DNA of 64,000 nt from the NCBI RefSeq assembly GCF_014230085.1, contig NZ_JACHVB010000035.1:434001-498000 (forward strand), given 5' to 3'. Positions 48,040 through 57,143 of the stretch are shown in pieces. Made by a program: the position numbers and the translations under genes. How positions within the stretch are numbered: the first letter of the stretch is position 1; the number at the start of each line of letters is the position of its first letter. The stretch is from Ruficoccus amylovorans (GTDB lineage Bacteria; Verrucomicrobiota; Verrucomicrobiia; Opitutales; Cerasicoccaceae). Below the pieces are notes generated by a model. It had not been told where the DNA came from, did no database searches, and worked only from the letters and a program-made list of their open reading frames with translations.

Positions 48040-48618
48040 ATGAAACAAACGCTGACCACTCTCTCTATCGCTCTGGCCGCTGCGCTGGGCTTCTCCGGCT
48101 GCAACTCCGGCGGTGACGCCAAGTACGTGGATTCCGCCGGGCCGCGCACGATTGTCTCGGTGGACGAGATCAATATCCAGGACTGGTCCAACGCCGCCGA
48201 CCAGATGATCAACTCGATGCTCACCTCCGGTGTGCTGGAGCGCGCGCCCTCGCAACCGGCGGTGCTGGCCGTGAGCCGGATCATCAACGACACCCGCACG
48301 CACGTGGACACCGACCTGTTGACCAAGCGCATCCGCGTCGCGCTCAACCGCTCGGGCAAGGCCATGACCACGACCACCATCGACGTGCTTGCCTCGCCCG
48401 AAGACCCGCTCGCCGCCGCCGTGCGCGGGCAGGCTTCGCCCACGCCTTTCTTCAGCCTCTCGGGCAAGATCCTCGAGATCAACGCCCGCGCCGGTAACAC
48501 CAAGCAGGTGACGTACGTCTTCCAGCTCTCCCTGACCGAAATTCCGACCGGCCTCGCCGTCTGGGAAGACCAGGTCGAGATCACCAAGCAGGGCGGACGT
48601 TCCAGCGTCGGCTGGTAA
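48040..48618 (+). CDS. lpoB: LpoB-like penicillin-binding protein activator
   Basis: 192 aa. Lipobox 'GFSGC' around residues 17-21. The domain 'WSNAADQMINSMLTSGVLE', 'PAVLAVSRIINDTRTHVDTD' and 'FFSLSGKILEINARAG' matches LpoB, an outer-membrane lipoprotein that reaches through the periplasm to activate the glycosyltransferase/transpeptidase PBP1b. It follows the YcfL-like gene after a 195-bp gap that holds an inverted repeat. Assigned by motif and context. Confidence 0.85.
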   Translation: MKQTLTTLSIALAAALGFSGCNSGGDAKYVDSAGPRTIVSVDEINIQDWSNAADQMINSMLTSGVLERAPSQPAVLAVSRIINDTRTHVDTDLLTKRIRVALNRSGKAMTTTTIDVLASPEDPLAAAVRGQASPTPFFSLSGKILEINARAGNTKQVTYVFQLSLTEIPTGLAVWEDQVEITKQGGRSSVGW

Positions 48619-48657
48619 AACGCCAGCACCCTCTGCGGGGTTCTCTTTTCCGCAGCA

Positions 48658-48689
48658 AAAAAACGCCGGGCGATTGTGCCCGGCGTTTT
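48658..48689. terminator. Bidirectional terminator after lpoB
   Basis: AAACGCCGGGC and GCCCGGCGTTT form an eleven-pair stem with a six-base loop, with A-run before and T-run after, between convergent genes. Confidence 0.88.
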
Positions 48690-48735
48690 GGTTTTAGAGT
48701 GGTTAAAGGGCCGGTTAATTACGGCTCTTCTTCAT

Positions 48736-48763
48736 GTCCTTTCCGGCCTTCCTGTTAAATCTC
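48736..48763 (-). repeat. AACAGGAAGGCCGGGAAG repeat, copy B
   Basis: On the minus strand this reads GAGATTTAACAGGAAGGCCG followed by GAAAGG, close to copies A and C. It lies in the gap between convergent lpoB and the M42 gene, 3' of both. Confidence 0.78.
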
Positions 48764-48794
48764 CTATCTATCCAAACAGGTGAACCGGGCAGAA

Positions 48795-49868
48795 TCACCA
48801 GATGCCGCGTTCGCCTTTTTTCAGGCTCAGGGCGAAGGCCGTGATGAGCTTGACCGTGTTCTCCACGTCGGCCAGGTCCACGACTTCGCTGGGCGTGTGC
48901 ATGTAGCGCAGCGGGATCGAGACCACGGCGGCGGCCACACCCTCGCCGGCCATCTGGATGGCGCGGGCGTCGGTGCCGGTCGGGCGCGGTTCGCACTCGA
49001 TCTGGTGGGGGATATTTTCCTTTTCAGCGCACTTGACCAGCCGCTCGAAGACGAAGGGGTTGATGTTCGGCCCGCGTCCGATGATCGGGCCGCCGCCGAG
49101 CTTTTGCAGGCCGTGCTGCTTGGGGTCGCAGTCCGGGTGGTCGGTGGCGTGGCCCACGTCCACGGCGATGCCGATGTCCGGCTTGATCGCGTAGCTGGAG
49201 GTGACGGCTCCGCGCGTGCCGATCTCCTCCTGGGTGGTGGCCACGCTGACGACCTTGGCGCTGAGCTTCTTTTTCTGCTCGGCCAGGCGGCGCAGGGTTT
49301 CGCTGACGACGTAGCAGCCGCTCTTGTTGTCAAAGGCCCGCGAAGCGCCAATGGTGCCGTGGATCAGTTCAAAGTTGTGCTGGTAAACGACGGGGTCGCC
49401 GATGGAGACACGCTCCAGAGCCTCGTCGCGGCTTTTCGCGCCGATGTCGATCCACATCTGGTGGATTTCGGGGACTTTCTTGCGGTCCTCGGGACTCATC
49501 AGGTGAATGGCGCGCTTGCCGGTGACGCCGGTGACTTCGCCGCCCTTGGTCAGCACGACCACGCGGCGGCCGGGGATCATCACGCGGTCATGGCCGCCGA
49601 GCACGTCGAAGTAGATGAAGCCCTTGTCATCGACATAGCGGATGATGAAACCGAGTTCGTCCATGTGCCCGGCGAGCATGAGGGTGGGGTTGCCCTTGGG
49701 GTTGAGGGTGGCCAGGCGGTTGCCCATGCGGTCCTTCTCGTACTTGTCGGCGGCGGGCTTGAGGTACTTTTCGAGCACGTCTTGGGCCTCGTTCTCTGCA
49801 CCGGTGGGGGAGCGGGCGTCGAGCAGGGCTTGGAGAAAAGGTGGGACGATGGTTTGTTTTTTGGCCAT
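48795..49868 (-). CDS. M42 family metallo-aminopeptidase/deblocking peptidase
   Basis: 357 aa. Metal-binding and catalytic features: 'LMLAGHMDELGFII', 'RAFDNKSGCYVVSETL', 'ATTQEEIGTRGAV' with the catalytic Glu pair, 'AVDVGHATDHPDC' and 'LRYMHTPSEVVDLADV'. M42 peptidases are cytoplasmic oligomers (TET-like) that trim peptides from the N-terminus. No signal peptide. Standalone gene, convergent with lpoB. Confidence 0.94.
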   Translation of the reverse strand: MAKKQTIVPPFLQALLDARSPTGAENEAQDVLEKYLKPAADKYEKDRMGNRLATLNPKGNPTLMLAGHMDELGFIIRYVDDKGFIYFDVLGGHDRVMIPGRRVVVLTKGGEVTGVTGKRAIHLMSPEDRKKVPEIHQMWIDIGAKSRDEALERVSIGDPVVYQHNFELIHGTIGASRAFDNKSGCYVVSETLRRLAEQKKKLSAKVVSVATTQEEIGTRGAVTSSYAIKPDIGIAVDVGHATDHPDCDPKQHGLQKLGGGPIIGRGPNINPFVFERLVKCAEKENIPHQIECEPRPTGTDARAIQMAGEGVAAAVVSIPLRYMHTPSEVVDLADVENTVKLITAFALSLKKGERGIW

Positions 49869-49967
49869 AGAGAGGTAAAATGTCTAAAAAGCCGCCGTTC
49901 GCAAAAGTTTTTTGATGGGCAAGGCGGGCGATGTCCCTATATCTGTATCTCTCTACCCGGCAAGACT

Positions 49968-50699
49968 ATGAGGATCTATCCCGCAATCGACATCAAACAC
50001 GGCGCCTGTGTCCGGCTGACGCAGGGCCTCGCCGACCAGGAAACCGAATACTTTAACGACCCGCTCGAACCGGCCCGCCTCTTCAAGGCCGCCGGCTCGG
50101 AATGGGTACACGTGGTGGACCTCGACGGGGCCTTCGACGGCAAGCCCTCCAATCTCGCCGTGGTCGAGGGCATCGCCGCCCTGGGCCTGAAGGTCGAGTT
50201 CGGCGGGGGCATTCGCGAACTGGCCGACGCCGAGGCGCTACTGGCCGCCGGGGTGAGCCGGATCGTGGTCGGCACCCGCGCCTGCAAGGACCACGCCTTT
50301 GTCGAGGAACTGGTCCGCCGCTGGCCCGAACAACTCGCCATCGGTATCGACGCCCGTGAGGGCAAGGTGGCCGTGCGCGGCTGGGTCGAGGTGACGGATA
50401 TGCCCGCGATCAGCTTCGCCTGCAAGCTGGCCGAGGCCGGGGTTCAGCGCATCATTTACACCGACATCAGCACCGACGGGATGATGGTCGGCCCGAACTT
50501 CGAGGGGCAGGAGGAAATGCTCAGCGCCGTGCCGATCCAGATCATCGCCTCGGGCGGGGTCAGCGACCTGCACGACCTCGTGGTTTACTCCGAGATGGCC
50601 CGGAAGTTCGACAACCTCGACGGCGTCATCGTGGGCAAGGCCCTTTACGAAAAGAAATTCACGGTCAAGGAAGCCCTCGACGTGGCCGCCCGCGCCTGA
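49968..50699 (+). CDS. hisA: Phosphoribosylformimino-5-aminoimidazole carboxamide ribotide isomerase
   Basis: 243 aa, TIM barrel. 'MRIYPAIDIKHGACVRL' with the catalytic Asp8 and 'LAIGIDAREGKVAVRGW' with the second catalytic Asp. It catalyses the Amadori rearrangement of ProFAR in histidine synthesis. The other his genes are not in the window, so the pathway is dispersed. ATG at 49968 gives the standard N-terminus. A strong terminator follows. Confidence 0.95.
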   Translation: MRIYPAIDIKHGACVRLTQGLADQETEYFNDPLEPARLFKAAGSEWVHVVDLDGAFDGKPSNLAVVEGIAALGLKVEFGGGIRELADAEALLAAGVSRIVVGTRACKDHAFVEELVRRWPEQLAIGIDAREGKVAVRGWVEVTDMPAISFACKLAEAGVQRIIYTDISTDGMMVGPNFEGQEEMLSAVPIQIIASGGVSDLHDLVVYSEMARKFDNLDGVIVGKALYEKKFTVKEALDVAARA

Positions 50700-50731
50700 G
50701 CCGGGGGTTGACCGTACAAACAATTTACCGG

Positions 50732-50772
50732 AAAAGCCGGGGTGAGCGGAGACGTTCGCGCCCGGCTTTTTT
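50732..50772 (+). terminator. Rho-independent terminator after hisA
   Basis: AAAAGCCGGG and CCCGGCTTTT form a ten-pair stem with an inner small GCG/CGC hairpin and a following T-run. Confidence 0.85.
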
Positions 50773-50815
50773 GTGTCCCGAGGAAGGGCGGTCTCTATTG
50801 ATCTCGCGAAAAGCA

Positions 50816-50895
50816 TTAACAGGAAGAGCGGAAAGAGCGATAAGCAAGACCGGAGACATCTCCTTCCTGACTTCCCGGCCTTTCTGTTAAATCTC
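50816..50895. repeat. AACAGGAAGGCCGGGAAG repeats, inverted pair C
   Basis: A forward copy (about 50816-50840) and a reverse copy (about 50870-50895) flank a 30-bp interior, so this locus can form a hairpin. It lies between convergent hisA and the flavoprotein gene. Confidence 0.78.
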
Positions 50896-50924
50896 TTATT
50901 TATCAAGGCTGGTGGCAAACGGTC

Positions 50925-52304
50925 TTACAACTCCTCCAGCACGTCCTCCAGCGGATAGGTCCAGATCTCGGACAGGGTGGGGTGGTACCAGTGGGTTTTC
51001 AGCAGGTCGGCGGCGCTGGCCTTGAGGGCGATGCCGACGGCGAGGCTGTGAATGAGTTCGGAGGCGTCCTTGCCCACGCACTCGGCTCCGAGCAGGCGGC
51101 CCGTTCCCTTTTCGGCCAGGACTTTGACGAAGCCGTGCTTGGCCTCCATGAGGATGGACTTGCCGTGGTCGTCGAAGGGGTAGTCGGCGCTGACGTAGGC
51201 AATGCCGCGCTTTTTCAATTCCGCTTCGGGGATGCCCGCGTGGGCGATCTGCGGGTCGGTGAAAACGATGGACACGAGCGCGTCGTAGTCAACCGGCTGC
51301 GCCGGGCGACCGGTGGCGTGGCGGGCTGCCAGCTCGCCCTGCATGATGGCGACGTGGACGATCTCGTGCGGTCCGGCCACATCCCCGGCGGCGTAAACGG
51401 CGGAGTTCGTGCTCTGCTGGAACTCGTTCGTCTGGATGTGTCCGGACTTGCGGAGGGTGACGCCCGCGGTTTCCAGCCCGAGACCGTCGGTGGCGGGCTG
51501 GCGGCCAAGGGCGTTGAGCAGGTGAGCGGCCTCGCGGACCATGAGCTTGCCGTCGTGCTCGAAGCTCACGCGGAAGCCCTTGTTCGTGCGCTCGACCTGG
51601 CGCAGTTGCGTGCCGGTAATCAGCTCGATGCCTTCGCCACGGAAGACTTCCTCGACCACGGCGGCGGCCTCGGGCGACTGCTCTTTTAAAATGTGCGGGC
51701 TGCGCTGGATCTGGGTCACGCGGCTGCCGATGCGGTGCAAGAACTGCGCCAGCTCGCAGGCGACGACCCCGCCTCCGAGCACGATAACCGACTCGGGCAG
51801 CCGGTCGAGGTCGAGCACGTCGTCGCTGGTCCAGGGGCTGGATTCTTTCAGGCCCGGAACGGGCGGGCAGGCGACGACCGAGCCGGTGGCGACGAGAAAG
51901 GCGTCGGCGGTCAGGACGGTGCCGTCGTCGAGGGTCAGCTCGCGCTCGCCGGTGAAGCGCGCCCGGTTGCGAAAGAGGCTGAAGCGCTCGGAGGCGAGTT
52001 GCTCCTGCCGGTACTCGGCGAACTCCGCGATGGTCCGCAGCTTGCGCTCGTGCAGGCGGGGCATGTCGGCCTTGGCCACGGGGATGTTGAGCCCGAAGCG
52101 GTCCGCCAGCCGCGCCAGGTGAAGTATCTCGGCGGAGTAGATGAGGGTCTTGGAGGGCATGCACCCGCGCAGGATGCAGAGCCCCCCCAGGGTGGAGCCG
52201 CCGTCAACGATGGCGACGCGTTCGCGGGTCTCGCGGGCGGTGCGGGCGGCTGCGTAACCGGCGCTTCCGCCCCCGATTACGATGAAATCAAAGTGTTCGG
52301 CCAT
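50925..52304 (-). CDS. Pyridine nucleotide-disulfide oxidoreductase, lipoamide dehydrogenase/mercuric reductase-like
   Basis: 459 aa from ATG at 52304; the frame goes 10 codons upstream but that part precedes the normal N-terminus. 'FIVIGGGSAGYAAARTARE' binds FAD. The redox pair is 'GGLCILRGCMPSK' (C-x4-C). 'VIVLGGGVVACELAQFL' binds NAD(P)H, 'VYAAGDVAGPHEIVHVA' is the second FAD motif, and 'HWYHPTLSEIWTY' provides the C-terminal His-Glu. It lacks a heavy-metal domain, and no dehydrogenase partner genes are adjacent, so the substrate is open. Confidence 0.9.
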   Translation of the reverse strand: MAEHFDFIVIGGGSAGYAAARTARETRERVAIVDGGSTLGGLCILRGCMPSKTLIYSAEILHLARLADRFGLNIPVAKADMPRLHERKLRTIAEFAEYRQEQLASERFSLFRNRARFTGERELTLDDGTVLTADAFLVATGSVVACPPVPGLKESSPWTSDDVLDLDRLPESVIVLGGGVVACELAQFLHRIGSRVTQIQRSPHILKEQSPEAAAVVEEVFRGEGIELITGTQLRQVERTNKGFRVSFEHDGKLMVREAAHLLNALGRQPATDGLGLETAGVTLRKSGHIQTNEFQQSTNSAVYAAGDVAGPHEIVHVAIMQGELAARHATGRPAQPVDYDALVSIVFTDPQIAHAGIPEAELKKRGIAYVSADYPFDDHGKSILMEAKHGFVKVLAEKGTGRLLGAECVGKDASELIHSLAVGIALKASAADLLKTHWYHPTLSEIWTYPLEDVLEEL

Positions 52305-52397
52305 GTGATGTTGTCTGGTGTTTAAGTACGACAAACGGGATAAAGCATTGCGAAGATGTAGGGAACCCTTAGTCTATCCAGCAAGTCTGCCCTTACA

Positions 52398-53927
52398 ATG
52401 CCGGAGTTAAATAAAGCCTTTTTCGCCCTGTGCCTGCTCACGCTGCTGCCCGCCGCCGTCCCGGCGGGGACGCCCTTCGATCCCCAGGACCCGCCGCAGG
52501 GGCTGTTCTCGGAGGAATGGATGGAGATTTACCTGCTCGGGCAAAAGGTCGGCTATTCGCAACTGAGCCTCCGCCGCGACGGCGATACGATCCATACCGA
52601 GACTCGCACCCGTATGGAGGTGCGCCGGGGAGCGGTGCCGATGGCTTTCGAGACCCTTGAAAAAACAACCGAAACGGTGGACGGCCAGCCGCTGGCCTTC
52701 AGCGTCGAGATGAATATGGCGGGCCAGCCGATTGTCCAGAGCGGCACGGTTGAGGGTGAGCGGCTTGTCCTCACGCAGGAGCAGCAGGGGCGCAGCCAGA
52801 GCCGCGAGCTGGCTTATCCGCAGGGGGCGTTGATGAGCTGGGGCCTCACGCGCAAGACGCTCGAACTGCCGCTTGAGGCTGGGGCGGAGTTCACGGCGCG
52901 GCTGTTCAGCCCGTCGATCAGCACAGAGCTTGCCCCGGAGGTGAGCTATCGCGTCATCGGGCAGGAGGAGACGTTGATTAACGAAAAACAGGTTTCCGCC
53001 TGGCGCTCGGAAATGGTCATGCAGGTGGGCCAGACAAATATCCCCACTGCCATCTGGACCGATGACGACCACCGCGTGCTCAAGACCACGGTCAACATCA
53101 TGGGCATGCCGATGGAGATGCGCACCTGCACGCAGCAAGAGGCGATGGAGGGCTTCGCCCCGGCGGAAATTTTCGAGAACAACCTCATCCGGCTCAATCA
53201 GGCCATCCCTGCCGGGGCGCAGGAAGTTGTCTATCGGGTTACCGTGGACGGCGCGCATCCAGACCTGATGCTGCCCGCGAGCGACTTCCAGCAAGTCGAG
53301 CGCGTCGGGGTGGGCGAGTTTTTGGTCACGGTGAGCCGGGCCGACCACACGCAGATCCCGCGCATCCTGCCCAAGCTCGACATGGCCGTCTGGGGCGAGT
53401 ACCTGGAGCCGAACCTGATCCTCGACTCCTCCGACGAGAAAGTGGTCACGGTGGCGCAGGAAGCCGTCACCGACCAGCGCCCTGACAAGGTGGCGCAGGC
53501 GGACCAGCTGCGTGTATTCGTTACCCACTACATCACGGACAAAAACCTTTCGGTCGGCTTTGCCACGGCGAGCGAGGTCGCCCGCGATCCGCAGGGCGAC
53601 TGCAGTGAGCATGCCGTGTTGCTGGCCGCAGTGGGCCGGGTCTGGGGCATCCCCTCGCGGGCGGTGGCCGGGCTGGTTTACCTGCCGCGCATGCGCATGG
53701 CCGACGGCCAGTTCGCCGAAAACGTCATGGGCTACCACATGTGGACGCAGTTCTACCTCGGCGGCCAGTGGGTGGACTTCGACGCCGCGCTGGACGAGTC
53801 CGAGTGCTCGCCCACGCGCCTGGCGCTGATGGCCTCCTCTCTTCAGGAAACCTCTATGGCCGAGTTGGGGCTCGAGCTGCTCGACCTCATCGGCCAGATT
53901 AATGTCGAAATCGTATCCGTAAAATGA
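52398..53927 (+). CDS. Secreted transglutaminase-like protein
   Basis: 509 aa with a signal peptide (residues 1-23). The first 370 residues are beta-rich without recognised motifs. The transglutaminase-type core has Cys402 in 'DPQGDCSEHAVLLAAV', His447 in 'VMGYHMWTQFYL' and an Asp in 'QWVDFDAALDES'. Such proteins may be proteases or amide-bond enzymes in the envelope. It overlaps a lipoprotein gene by four bases (ATGA), so the two are translationally coupled. Confidence 0.87.
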   Translation: MPELNKAFFALCLLTLLPAAVPAGTPFDPQDPPQGLFSEEWMEIYLLGQKVGYSQLSLRRDGDTIHTETRTRMEVRRGAVPMAFETLEKTTETVDGQPLAFSVEMNMAGQPIVQSGTVEGERLVLTQEQQGRSQSRELAYPQGALMSWGLTRKTLELPLEAGAEFTARLFSPSISTELAPEVSYRVIGQEETLINEKQVSAWRSEMVMQVGQTNIPTAIWTDDDHRVLKTTVNIMGMPMEMRTCTQQEAMEGFAPAEIFENNLIRLNQAIPAGAQEVVYRVTVDGAHPDLMLPASDFQQVERVGVGEFLVTVSRADHTQIPRILPKLDMAVWGEYLEPNLILDSSDEKVVTVAQEAVTDQRPDKVAQADQLRVFVTHYITDKNLSVGFATASEVARDPQGDCSEHAVLLAAVGRVWGIPSRAVAGLVYLPRMRMADGQFAENVMGYHMWTQFYLGGQWVDFDAALDESECSPTRLALMASSLQETSMAELGLELLDLIGQINVEIVSVK

Positions 53928-54955
53928 ATACCCGTTGCCGCCCCCTCCTGTTTGCCTGTGCCGCCGCTGCGGTTCTCACGCTGGCCGCCTGCTCGAAGCA
54001 GAAGCCTGCCGCTACCGCCGAAAAGGCGCCCCCGCCGCCGCCCGAACCCAAGAGCGTGGTCATGACCACGGGTAAAATCGGCCTGGACGACCTGCCGGAC
54101 ATTTCCTTCGAGTCGGTGGAGATCATCGTCTTGGACAAGCTGACCCCGGAGCTGATCATGCTGCTCAACCAGCAGCACAAATGCTACACCGCGCTGATCG
54201 CTCCGCCGCCCGAACCGGAGCCGGAGCAGGCAGCCGCCCCGGAGAGCGAACCGGCCTCTTCGGATGGGCTGGAACTGCTCAGCGACCGCGACCGCGAGCG
54301 GCTGAACGACATGCTGACCGAGCTCAAGGGCGAGCTTCCGGCCCGCGTGACCTCGGGCTTCACCGTCAACGGTACGCAACGCGATTTCGTGAGCCGCGAG
54401 TCCCTTTACAACCGTTACGCCCAGCCCATTTCCACCCTGACGCTGGAGAACATGGTCCCTGTCCTCCAGCAGATGGGGCAGAACATGCGGGCCGATTACG
54501 ACTTGCTGGTCAAGGAGTCCGAATCCGGCTCCGGCGACCGTGCGCTCCAGGCCAAAGCCGACATCAACTGGATGGCCGCGCTTAGCGAGTACATGCCAGG
54601 GTACGAGCGGCTCGTGCGTCGCTATGATTCCCTGCGTCGCCGCGCCCTGTTGCGCGATGCCCGTAGCGGCGGTTCGTCTTCGTCGTCCGCTTCGACTGGC
54701 GAGTCGGCCGAGCAGGCTTTTGAGCGCTTCCAACTCGACAACGCCATGACTCTCCAGGTCGTCTGCTACAAGGACGCCCTCGGGACCGCTTTCGCGCAGG
54801 CCGACGGAACTTTTGAGGTCAAGGGGCAGGGGATATTGCTGGCCCGGATCGACGACGAGCACAACCGCGCGGTCTTTTTCCGCGACGGGATGAAGGCGCC
54901 GACCGTGGTCTTTTCAGAGGTGAAAACCACCGAGAAAACCGTTCAGCCCGAGTAG
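53924..54955 (+). CDS. Lipoprotein of unknown function, partner of the transglutaminase-like protein
   Basis: 343 aa. Lipobox 'LTLAAC' followed by Lys/Ala/Pro-rich linker. An acidic Pro-Glu segment ('PPPEPEPEQAAAPESEPAS') lies at about 93-112, and the C-terminal region is beta-rich. A Ser-rich stretch (GGSSSSSAST) is at about 250. No domain recognised. Because it is translationally coupled to the transglutaminase-like gene, it probably works with it in the envelope. Confidence 0.72.
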   Translation: MNTRCRPLLFACAAAAVLTLAACSKQKPAATAEKAPPPPPEPKSVVMTTGKIGLDDLPDISFESVEIIVLDKLTPELIMLLNQQHKCYTALIAPPPEPEPEQAAAPESEPASSDGLELLSDRDRERLNDMLTELKGELPARVTSGFTVNGTQRDFVSRESLYNRYAQPISTLTLENMVPVLQQMGQNMRADYDLLVKESESGSGDRALQAKADINWMAALSEYMPGYERLVRRYDSLRRRALLRDARSGGSSSSSASTGESAEQAFERFQLDNAMTLQVVCYKDALGTAFAQADGTFEVKGQGILLARIDDEHNRAVFFRDGMKAPTVVFSEVKTTEKTVQPE

Positions 54956-55017
54956 CTGCTCACGGATTGTCGTGTCGCCGGATAAACACACCCCGGCAGG
55001 CGCGGCGCATGCGTCTT

Positions 55018-55080
55018 TTTCTCTTCTTGGCGTCCTTTGCGGCTTTGCGGTTAAAAACCTTATCCTCTGTGGTTAAAAAA
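55018..55080. repeat. Phrase-type intergenic sequence, GCGGCTTTGCGG
   Basis: A stretch of CTTGGCGTCC, TTTGCGGCTTTGCGG and CTCTGTGGTTAAA words with the style of the repeat block at 38041-38170 ('GGCGTCC' and the CTTCGCG words) and of 15735-15765 (CCGTGCCTTTGTGCCTCCGT). It lies between convergent genes. Similarity is partial, so family membership is not certain. Confidence 0.4.
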
Positions 55081-55097
55081 AAGGGGGTCGATTGGCC

Positions 55098-56567
55098 TTA
55101 CTTGTAGGGGCGGGGAGGACGCGCGTGTGAGCGGCGGCGGCGGGACCCTTCGTCGGTGAAGACCAGTTGCGGGCGCAGGATGTCCGAGGTTTTCAGGTGA
55201 GGAATGACCGACCAGCGGTAGGCCATGAACCACAACAGCAAAAACGAAAACGCGAACGCCGGGAAGCGGAACGGAAACCCGACCAGCGCCAGCAGCAGGC
55301 CCAGCGAGCAGGTTCCGAAAAGATACCAGCTCAGCGGGCGGTGGGTTTTCAGGTTCAGGAAGCGGATAAAGACCAGTGCCGGAACGCTGATCCAGGCAAA
55401 TGCCCCGACCAGACCGTACTCGACGAGTACCTGAAGCGCGTCGGAGTGCGCGGCTTGATAGACGCTCGTTCCCAGTTCGGTTTCCTGATAAAAGGTCATC
55501 ATGGTGCGGAAGGAGCCCGCGCCCCAGCCGAAGACGGGTTTATCGAGAAAGAGCTGCCAGGCGTCCTTGTAGATGAGGAGCTGCTCCTGAAAGCTGAGTC
55601 CCACGCTGGGGATCAGGTTCGTATGGACGAGGCTTTCAGTGGCCCGCGGCAGGTAAAGGGCGAAGGTTGCGATACCACCGGTCAGAATGACAAAACCGCC
55701 CAGCCCGAGCACCAGCTTGGCGAATTTCTTGCGAGAACTGGTGTTGTAGGAGGCGTCGAGAGCGGCCAGCCCGAGCAGAAGGCTCAGGCAGAGCAGGTGC
55801 AGGCCCGTGCCGGTCAGTGCGACCGAGGCCGCCAGCACGAGCGTCGCCACGATGAACCAGATCCCGCCCCGGTCGAGGAAGGTCTGGAGGCGCATGTGCC
55901 GAATGTAGTGCGAGCCCAGTCCGATCATGGCTCCCGTCCACAGCAGCGCGAACGAGGCCCACCCGTGCGGATGCGGGAAGATGGAAAAATAGCTGCCCGA
56001 GGGCGCGTAGATGAAGCCCAGCAGGCGGTCGGACTGGAGCACGGCCTGGAGAAAACCGATGGCCGCGAGCACGGTTGCGAAGATGCCGAGGATGAGCAGA
56101 ATGCGCCGGGCAACATCCTCGGCGCTGATGACAAGCAGCATGTTCAGCGCGCTGACGTAGATGCCCCCGGCGAGAAAAATCGCCATCCAGTTGTCTCTGG
56201 GCAGGGTGGTTACGGGGCTCAGGCTCCGGACCTCGTGCAGCAGCAGGTAGGTGATGCCGCCTTCCTCGACCTCCATGACGGGCGGATTCCACAGCCCCGT
56301 GATGAAGACGGCCAGACACACGATGAAGGGCAGCAGGTACGCGCTCAGCGTCAGCAGTGGATGGGTGTTGTGGTCAGGCAGCTCCGAGCTGTGCCAGAAA
56401 TAGATGACCAGCCCGATCCAGCCGAAGGCCCCAAGGTAGGGTTGGGAGAAATAGGCGGCTCCAGCGAAAAGCAGAGCCGTGGCCAGTCCGAAGGCGACGA
56501 GATGCCATTGGATGGCTCTTTCGCCCTGGGTTTTGGGGCCGGGTGAGGGAAATTCTTCTTCGAGCAC
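55098..56567 (-). CDS. O-antigen ligase/polymerase family membrane protein
   Basis: 489 aa with about twelve hydrophobic helices. The Wzy_C-type periplasmic signature 'FLDKPVFGWGAGSFRTM' and 'AAHSDALQVLVEYGLVGAFA' (with conserved His) is clear. It attaches or polymerises surface polysaccharide. No other glycan-assembly gene is adjacent. Confidence 0.88.
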   Translation of the reverse strand: MLEEEFPSPGPKTQGERAIQWHLVAFGLATALLFAGAAYFSQPYLGAFGWIGLVIYFWHSSELPDHNTHPLLTLSAYLLPFIVCLAVFITGLWNPPVMEVEEGGITYLLLHEVRSLSPVTTLPRDNWMAIFLAGGIYVSALNMLLVISAEDVARRILLILGIFATVLAAIGFLQAVLQSDRLLGFIYAPSGSYFSIFPHPHGWASFALLWTGAMIGLGSHYIRHMRLQTFLDRGGIWFIVATLVLAASVALTGTGLHLLCLSLLLGLAALDASYNTSSRKKFAKLVLGLGGFVILTGGIATFALYLPRATESLVHTNLIPSVGLSFQEQLLIYKDAWQLFLDKPVFGWGAGSFRTMMTFYQETELGTSVYQAAHSDALQVLVEYGLVGAFAWISVPALVFIRFLNLKTHRPLSWYLFGTCSLGLLLALVGFPFRFPAFAFSFLLLWFMAYRWSVIPHLKTSDILRPQLVFTDEGSRRRRSHARPPRPYK

Positions 56568-56588
56568 GCGGGGAGGGGGCGGAGGGGG

Positions 56589-57143
56589 TTATTGCGGGGC
56601 GGAGAGGCAGATGCTGTCGGCGACTTGGCAGGCGGTAGTCTCGTCGGTGAGCTGCGCCAGCACGGCGAGGGCAAAGGCCGTGGCGGTGCCCGCTCCCTGC
56701 GAGGTGAGGATGTTGCCGCTGCTCACGACGGCCTGCTGGGGGTCGCGGCCGGGAAGCTCGTTCGCAGTGGTGGGGTGGGAGGTAAAGGGCTTGCCGGGTA
56801 GCAGTCCGGCGTCGAGCAGGCACAGCGGGGCGGCGCAGATGGCGGCGACGAGTCGCCCTTCCTGGTGGTGGCGCTTGATCGCGTCGAGTACGCGCCGGTC
56901 GCTGCGGAGCTTGGCCACGCCGGGGCCGCCGGGGAGGATCAGGCAGTCGTAGGACTTTTTTAACGCCTCGTCGAGCAGCACGTCAGCCTTGACGCTGATA
57001 GCGTTGCGGCCTTTGACGCTTGTGTGGAACTCGCGGCTGGCGACGGTCACTTCGACCTCGCCACGGCGCAGGATGTCGATGGGGGCGATGGCTTCCATTT
57101 CCTCGAAGCCTTCATGGAGGATAATCAGGGCGGTTTTACTCAT
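56589..57143 (-). CDS. DJ-1/PfpI family protein
   Basis: 184 aa, cytoplasmic. The nucleophile Cys103 lies in 'GRLVAAICAAPLCLL', with the supporting Glu17 in 'EGFEEMEAIAP' and 'LILPGGPGVAKLR' as second marker. DJ-1/YajL-type proteins act as protein or nucleotide deglycases or stress proteins. It overlaps the neighbouring hydrolase gene by eight bases, so they are probably cotranscribed. Confidence 0.92.
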   Translation of the reverse strand: MSKTALIILHEGFEEMEAIAPIDILRRGEVEVTVASREFHTSVKGRNAISVKADVLLDEALKKSYDCLILPGGPGVAKLRSDRRVLDAIKRHHQEGRLVAAICAAPLCLLDAGLLPGKPFTSHPTTANELPGRDPQQAVVSSGNILTSQGAGTATAFALAVLAQLTDETTACQVADSICLSAPQ

